Positions 6,807-8,990 of a stretch of DNA of 8,990 nucleotides are shown here, piece after piece. The position numbers and the translations under genes were made by a program. Origin of the DNA: Verrucomicrobiota bacterium (lineage in GTDB: Bacteria > Verrucomicrobiota > Verrucomicrobiia > Verrucomicrobiales > Verrucomicrobiaceae); NCBI GenBank assembly GCA_023429545.1, contig JAEYUU010000029.1:1-8990 (forward strand), in the 5' to 3' direction. The notes below the pieces were generated by a model that saw only the letters and a list, made by a program, of their open reading frames with translations, did no database searches and was not told the DNA's origin. Positions within the stretch are counted from its first letter, which is position 1. Every line of letters starts with the position of its first letter.

Positions 6807-7043
6807 CTAGTCTGACAGGAGCGGCTGATGCCTCGCTGAATGGCTGACATGGCTCAGCAGCGAGACGCTGTGTCCCATGTGCTCACAGGCAATCGGCCGC
6901 GGAACCGCCTGTGATACCTCCGGCATTGCGGCCCGGTTTTTCCCACAAGGGCGGCCGGACAGGGCGGTGCCGAAGACGATGCCGATCGTGACATATCCTG
7001 CCAGGATGCGTGCGAACCGTGTCGTGGTATTCGTTTGGGCCAT
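6807..7043 (-). CDS. Possible small membrane protein of unknown function
   Basis: An open frame of 78 residues starts at an ATG with a strong ribosome binding site, GGAGG, 7 nt upstream. After a short polar N terminus with two arginines (MAQTNTTTRFAR), residues 13-30 form a hydrophobic segment, ILAGYVTIGIVFGTALSG, that could be one transmembrane helix or an uncleaved signal. The rest is polar with two Cys and several His residues and shows no family I recognise. The C-terminal part reads rather randomly, so it could also be the remnant of a longer gene. It lies 127 bp after the tetrapyrrole genes and 67 bp before the DUF1428 gene, all on the same strand, so it may lead the DUF1428/DUF1579 transcript. 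If not real, the region 6740-7170 is non-coding. Confidence 0.45.
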   Translation of the reverse strand: MAQTNTTTRFARILAGYVTIGIVFGTALSGRPCGKNRAAMPEVSQAVPRPIACEHMGHSVSLLSHVSHSARHQPLLSD

Positions 7044-7050
7044 GGCGATT

Positions 7051-7055
7051 CCTCC
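7051..7055 (-). promoter_or_regulatory. Strong ribosome binding site in front of the small ORF
   Basis: The minus strand reads GGAGG (extended CGGAGGA), 7 nt before the ATG at 7043. This is one of the two best Shine-Dalgarno matches in the window and is the main support for translation of the small ORF. Confidence 0.6.
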
Positions 7056-7066
7056 GTGAAAATTGT

Positions 7067-7086
7067 CCTGTTCACTTATTCACAGG
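7067..7086. promoter_or_regulatory. Short inverted repeat upstream of the small ORF
   Basis: CCTGT (7067-7071) and ACAGG (7082-7086) form 5-bp arms around a 10-bp AT-rich centre, just upstream of the small ORF and its ribosome binding site. The minus strand also holds GTGAA twice within it. It could be an operator or chance; no clear promoter hexamers accompany it. Confidence 0.2.
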
Positions 7087-7105
7087 CATGACGAACGGCC
7101 ACATC

Positions 7106-7134
7106 CCGGCGGGACACTGCCGGTAGATTTTTTT
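7106..7134 (+). terminator. Orphan plus-strand terminator-like hairpin
   Basis: CCGGCGG (7106-7112) pairs with CTGCCGG (7117-7123) around the loop GACA, with one G-U pair. TAGA and a run of seven T (7128-7134) follow. The orientation would stop plus-strand transcription, yet the nearest recognisable plus-strand gene ends at 5684. It may block antisense transcription into the tetrapyrrole genes, end an unannotated transcript, or be coincidence. Confidence 0.35.
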
Positions 7135-7170
7135 CTGGAATCGCGCGTGGGACCTTGGCTGCGGTCCGCG

Positions 7171-8691
7171 TTAAGCGAAGTATTGCTCGATGGCGTGCAC
7201 GAGCCCGGGAATGGAATGCTCCTTGGCCTCGATATCCACCTTCAAGCCACGCTTGGTGAGCGTTTCCGAAGTGATGGGGCCGATGCTGGCAATCTTGATG
7301 CCTTCAGGCAACGTCAATCCCAGGTCCAGGAAATGCTCCACGGTGGAACTGCTGGTGAACGTGATGACATCCGCGCCCTCTTCCTTGAAGCGCTGAATGG
7401 CTTCGTGATTGGTGCTTTCCGGCACCGTGCGATAGGCGATTGCTTCGTCCACGATGGCCCTCATGCCAGTGAGTTCATTGGCGAGGGTTTCACGGGTCTG
7501 TTCGGCCTTCACCCACAGTACTGTCTGGTTCTCGATCTCCTGTTCCTTAAAAGCCTCCACTAGGCCCTCAGCCACGAATTTCTCCGGGAGCAAATCCACG
7601 GCGAGATGGTACTGCTTGATCTTCTCAGCCGTGCCGGGCCCGATGGCCGCTATCTTCACGCCGCCAATGCTGCGGGCATCCGTATAGAGCTTGTAGAAGG
7701 TTTCGAAAAACTTCTCCACCCCGTTCGGACTGGTGAAAACCAGCCAGTCATACGTGTGTGAGTCCATCACAAGCTGGGCGAAGGCCTTCAGGTCCTGCGG
7801 CGGCTCGATTCGAATGGTGGGCACCTCGATGACATCCGCGCCCAGTTCCGCGAGCTGCTTGCTCAAGCCGCCAGCCTGCTGCCGTGTACGAGTCACCACG
7901 ATGCGCTTGCCGAAAAGGGGGCGGTTTTCAAACCAGTTCAGCTTGTCCCGCTCCAGCACCACGCTGCCGATCACGCAGACTGCAGGCGCCTTGAAATTCG
8001 CGTCCGCTATCACCTGGGCGATGGTCTGCAGGGTTCCCTCGATGGTCTGCTGTCTTCCGGTCGTCGCCCAGCGGGTGAGCGCCACCGGCGTGGCGGGCTT
8101 GGCGCCGTGTTCAATCAGTTTCGCGGCGATCTCCCCGATGCGCTCCACGCCCATGAGCATGACCTTCGTGCCGTCTGCCTGCGCAAGCTTCGCGTAGTCG
8201 AGCGAGCTCTCCGGTTTGGTGGGATCTTCATGACCGGTGAAGATGGTGACTTGCGAGCAATGCGAGCGGTGCGTCACGGGAATGCCTGCATAGGCTGGTC
8301 CGGCGATGGCAGAGGTGATGCCCGGCACGATCTGAAATGCCACGCCTGCATCCGCAAGCTCCTGGGCCTCCTCCGCACCACGGCCAAAGAGCACGGGGTC
8401 GCCCCCTTTCAGACGCGTGACAACTTTTCCCGCGAGCGTCTTCTCGACAATGAGCTTGTTGATGCCTTCCTGCGAGAGGGTGTGGTCTTTCGCTTTCTTC
8501 CCCACATAAATCTTCTCCGCCCCGGGCTTGGCAAAACGCAGGAATTCAGGATTGCTCAGGTAGTCATACACGACCACGTCCGCGAGCTCGATGCACTCCT
8601 TGCCGCGCAGGGTGAGCAGACCGGGATCGCCTGGTCCGGCGCCGACGAGGTAGCAAATGCCGCGCTTCTCTGATTTTTTCCTTATAGCCAT
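7171..8691 (-). CDS. cobA/hemD: Fused uroporphyrinogen-III C-methyltransferase / uroporphyrinogen-III synthase
   Basis: The 506-residue protein has two enzymes in tandem. Residues about 11-250 are SUMT (CobA), which adds two methyl groups from S-adenosylmethionine to uroporphyrinogen III to give precorrin-2. Its motifs are intact: LVGAGPGDPGLLTLRG (15-30), VTRLKGGDPVLFGRGAEE (91-108), VPGITSAIAGPAYAGIPVTH (122-141) and MLMGVERI (178-185). Residues about 258-506 are HemD, which cyclises hydroxymethylbilane to uroporphyrinogen III; it starts GKRIVVTRTRQQAGGL and contains WLVFTSPNGVEKFF (316-329), AAIGPGTAEKI (348-358) and ITFTSSSTVEHF (443-454). The fusion would serve siroheme or cobalamin synthesis and also supply uroporphyrinogen III for haem. 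It starts 27 bp after the hemC stop, so the two form an operon. No clear ribosome binding site precedes the ATG at 8691. Such fusions are well known in several phyla. Confidence 0.96.
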   Translation of the reverse strand: MAIRKKSEKRGICYLVGAGPGDPGLLTLRGKECIELADVVVYDYLSNPEFLRFAKPGAEKIYVGKKAKDHTLSQEGINKLIVEKTLAGKVVTRLKGGDPVLFGRGAEEAQELADAGVAFQIVPGITSAIAGPAYAGIPVTHRSHCSQVTIFTGHEDPTKPESSLDYAKLAQADGTKVMLMGVERIGEIAAKLIEHGAKPATPVALTRWATTGRQQTIEGTLQTIAQVIADANFKAPAVCVIGSVVLERDKLNWFENRPLFGKRIVVTRTRQQAGGLSKQLAELGADVIEVPTIRIEPPQDLKAFAQLVMDSHTYDWLVFTSPNGVEKFFETFYKLYTDARSIGGVKIAAIGPGTAEKIKQYHLAVDLLPEKFVAEGLVEAFKEQEIENQTVLWVKAEQTRETLANELTGMRAIVDEAIAYRTVPESTNHEAIQRFKEEGADVITFTSSSTVEHFLDLGLTLPEGIKIASIGPITSETLTKRGLKVDIEAKEHSIPGLVHAIEQYFA

Positions 8692-8718
8692 GTCTGAGTG
8701 TGAAATAGAAGTTCGGTC

Positions 8719-8990
8719 CTAGGACTTTTGCACCATGCCTGCGAGCTTCGCAGCAAGGGCGTGGGGATCAGACGCTGCTCCAACAGCCTCGGCATCCTCT
8801 GGCGCCGCCTCGGCATTCTCTTCGGAGAAAACGAGCACGCGCATGTGAAGGTCGTTGCCATGCAAAGCTGTCCGCGCGCCCACGGGCGTCTGGCAGCCCG
8901 CGCCCAGCAGGCGCAAAAACTCACGCTCCGCCTGCACGCTGGCAAGCGTCACCGGATCATTGATGGCCTGCAGCACTGCACGTGTGGCTT
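8719..8990 (-). CDS. hemC: Hydroxymethylbilane synthase (porphobilinogen deaminase), C-terminal part; start outside the window
   Basis: The visible 89 residues are the end of HemC, which joins four porphobilinogen units into hydroxymethylbilane in the cytoplasm. The signature is AEREFLRLLGAGCQTPVGA; the Cys encoded at 8893-8895 is the residue that covalently holds the dipyrromethane cofactor. The preceding LQAINDP matches the usual helix before this motif, and the frame stays open to the window edge, so the gene continues to the right. The small C-terminal domain includes an acidic, Ala-rich stretch (SEENAEAAPEDAEAVGAA), followed by a final helix. The gene lies 27 bp upstream of the cobA/hemD fusion, whose HemD half uses its product. 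Confidence 0.95.
   Translation of the reverse strand, partial: ATRAVLQAINDPVTLASVQAEREFLRLLGAGCQTPVGARTALHGNDLHMRVLVFSEENAEAAPEDAEAVGAASDPHALAAKLAGMVQKS

Noticed and set aside
6740..6850. N-terminal extension of the DUF1428 protein
   Set aside because: The added residues mostly translate the leader repeat and ribosome binding site; the family starts at MASYIDG.
6877..7059. A 60-codon plus-strand frame just before the orphan terminator hairpin
   Set aside because: It has no ribosome binding site or recognisable features and is antisense to the better supported small minus-strand ORF, although its position before the hairpin was tempting.
7136..7173. Terminator after cobA/hemD on the minus strand
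   Set aside because: GGACC and GGTCC can form a 5-bp stem there, but the following minus-strand sequence has an A-run and no T-tract, so it is not a convincing intrinsic terminator.
8107..8673. A 188-codon plus-strand open frame opposite the methyltransferase part of cobA/hemD
   Set aside because: The minus-strand product has intact SUMT motifs across the whole stretch; the antisense frame is a shadow.
1..8990. Mobile element, CRISPR, phage or defence system
   Set aside because: No transposase, integrase, recombinase, repeat-spacer pattern, toxin-antitoxin pair or nuclease motif was seen, and all sizeable genes belong to housekeeping or phylum-typical families.

Overview
The window looks like ordinary chromosomal DNA from a high-GC bacterium of the Planctomycetota-Verrucomicrobiota group. 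I lean towards a Verrucomicrobiales-type genome (inference, no search run). The main reason is the 'planctomycete cytochrome' (PSCyt1-DUF1549-DUF1553) gene followed by a Tat-exported DUF1501 gene, a pairing strongly enriched in those phyla.

Layout. Positions 1-276 (+) hold the C-terminal end of a LuxR-type HTH regulator that enters from the left. It converges on a secreted SGNH/GDSL hydrolase (294-1055, -). That hydrolase is divergent from the large PSCyt1/DUF1549/DUF1553 protein (1184-4237, +), and the DUF1501 protein follows 4 bases later (4242-5684, +). The 128-bp divergent gap carries a 17-bp dyad almost exactly in its middle. A perfect 17-bp hairpin at 5699-5737 ends the DUF1501 side. 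The right half is all minus strand, read from right to left: the end of hemC (8719 to beyond 8990), a fused uroporphyrinogen-III methyltransferase/synthase (7171-8691), a possible small membrane protein (6807-7043), a DUF1428 protein (6374-6739) and an exported DUF1579 protein (5761-6318).

How the genes may work together. HemC makes hydroxymethylbilane, the HemD half of the fusion closes it to uroporphyrinogen III, and the CobA half methylates that to precorrin-2 for siroheme or cobalamin; this is a classic tetrapyrrole operon. The PSCyt1/DUF1501 pair forms a second unit whose biochemical role is unproven. One partner has a Sec-type signal and a c-type haem motif, the other a twin-arginine signal, so both are predicted to act outside the cytoplasm, with a secreted esterase-like hydrolase encoded divergently. 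The DUF1428/DUF1579 genes form a third small unit of unknown function.

I found no RNA genes, insertion sequences, CRISPR arrays, phage genes or defence systems. The points most worth checking are the central dyad in the divergent promoter region, the small ORF with a strong ribosome binding site, and an orphan plus-strand terminator-like hairpin near 7106-7134. If the small ORF is not real, 6740-7170 is a 431-bp non-coding stretch.
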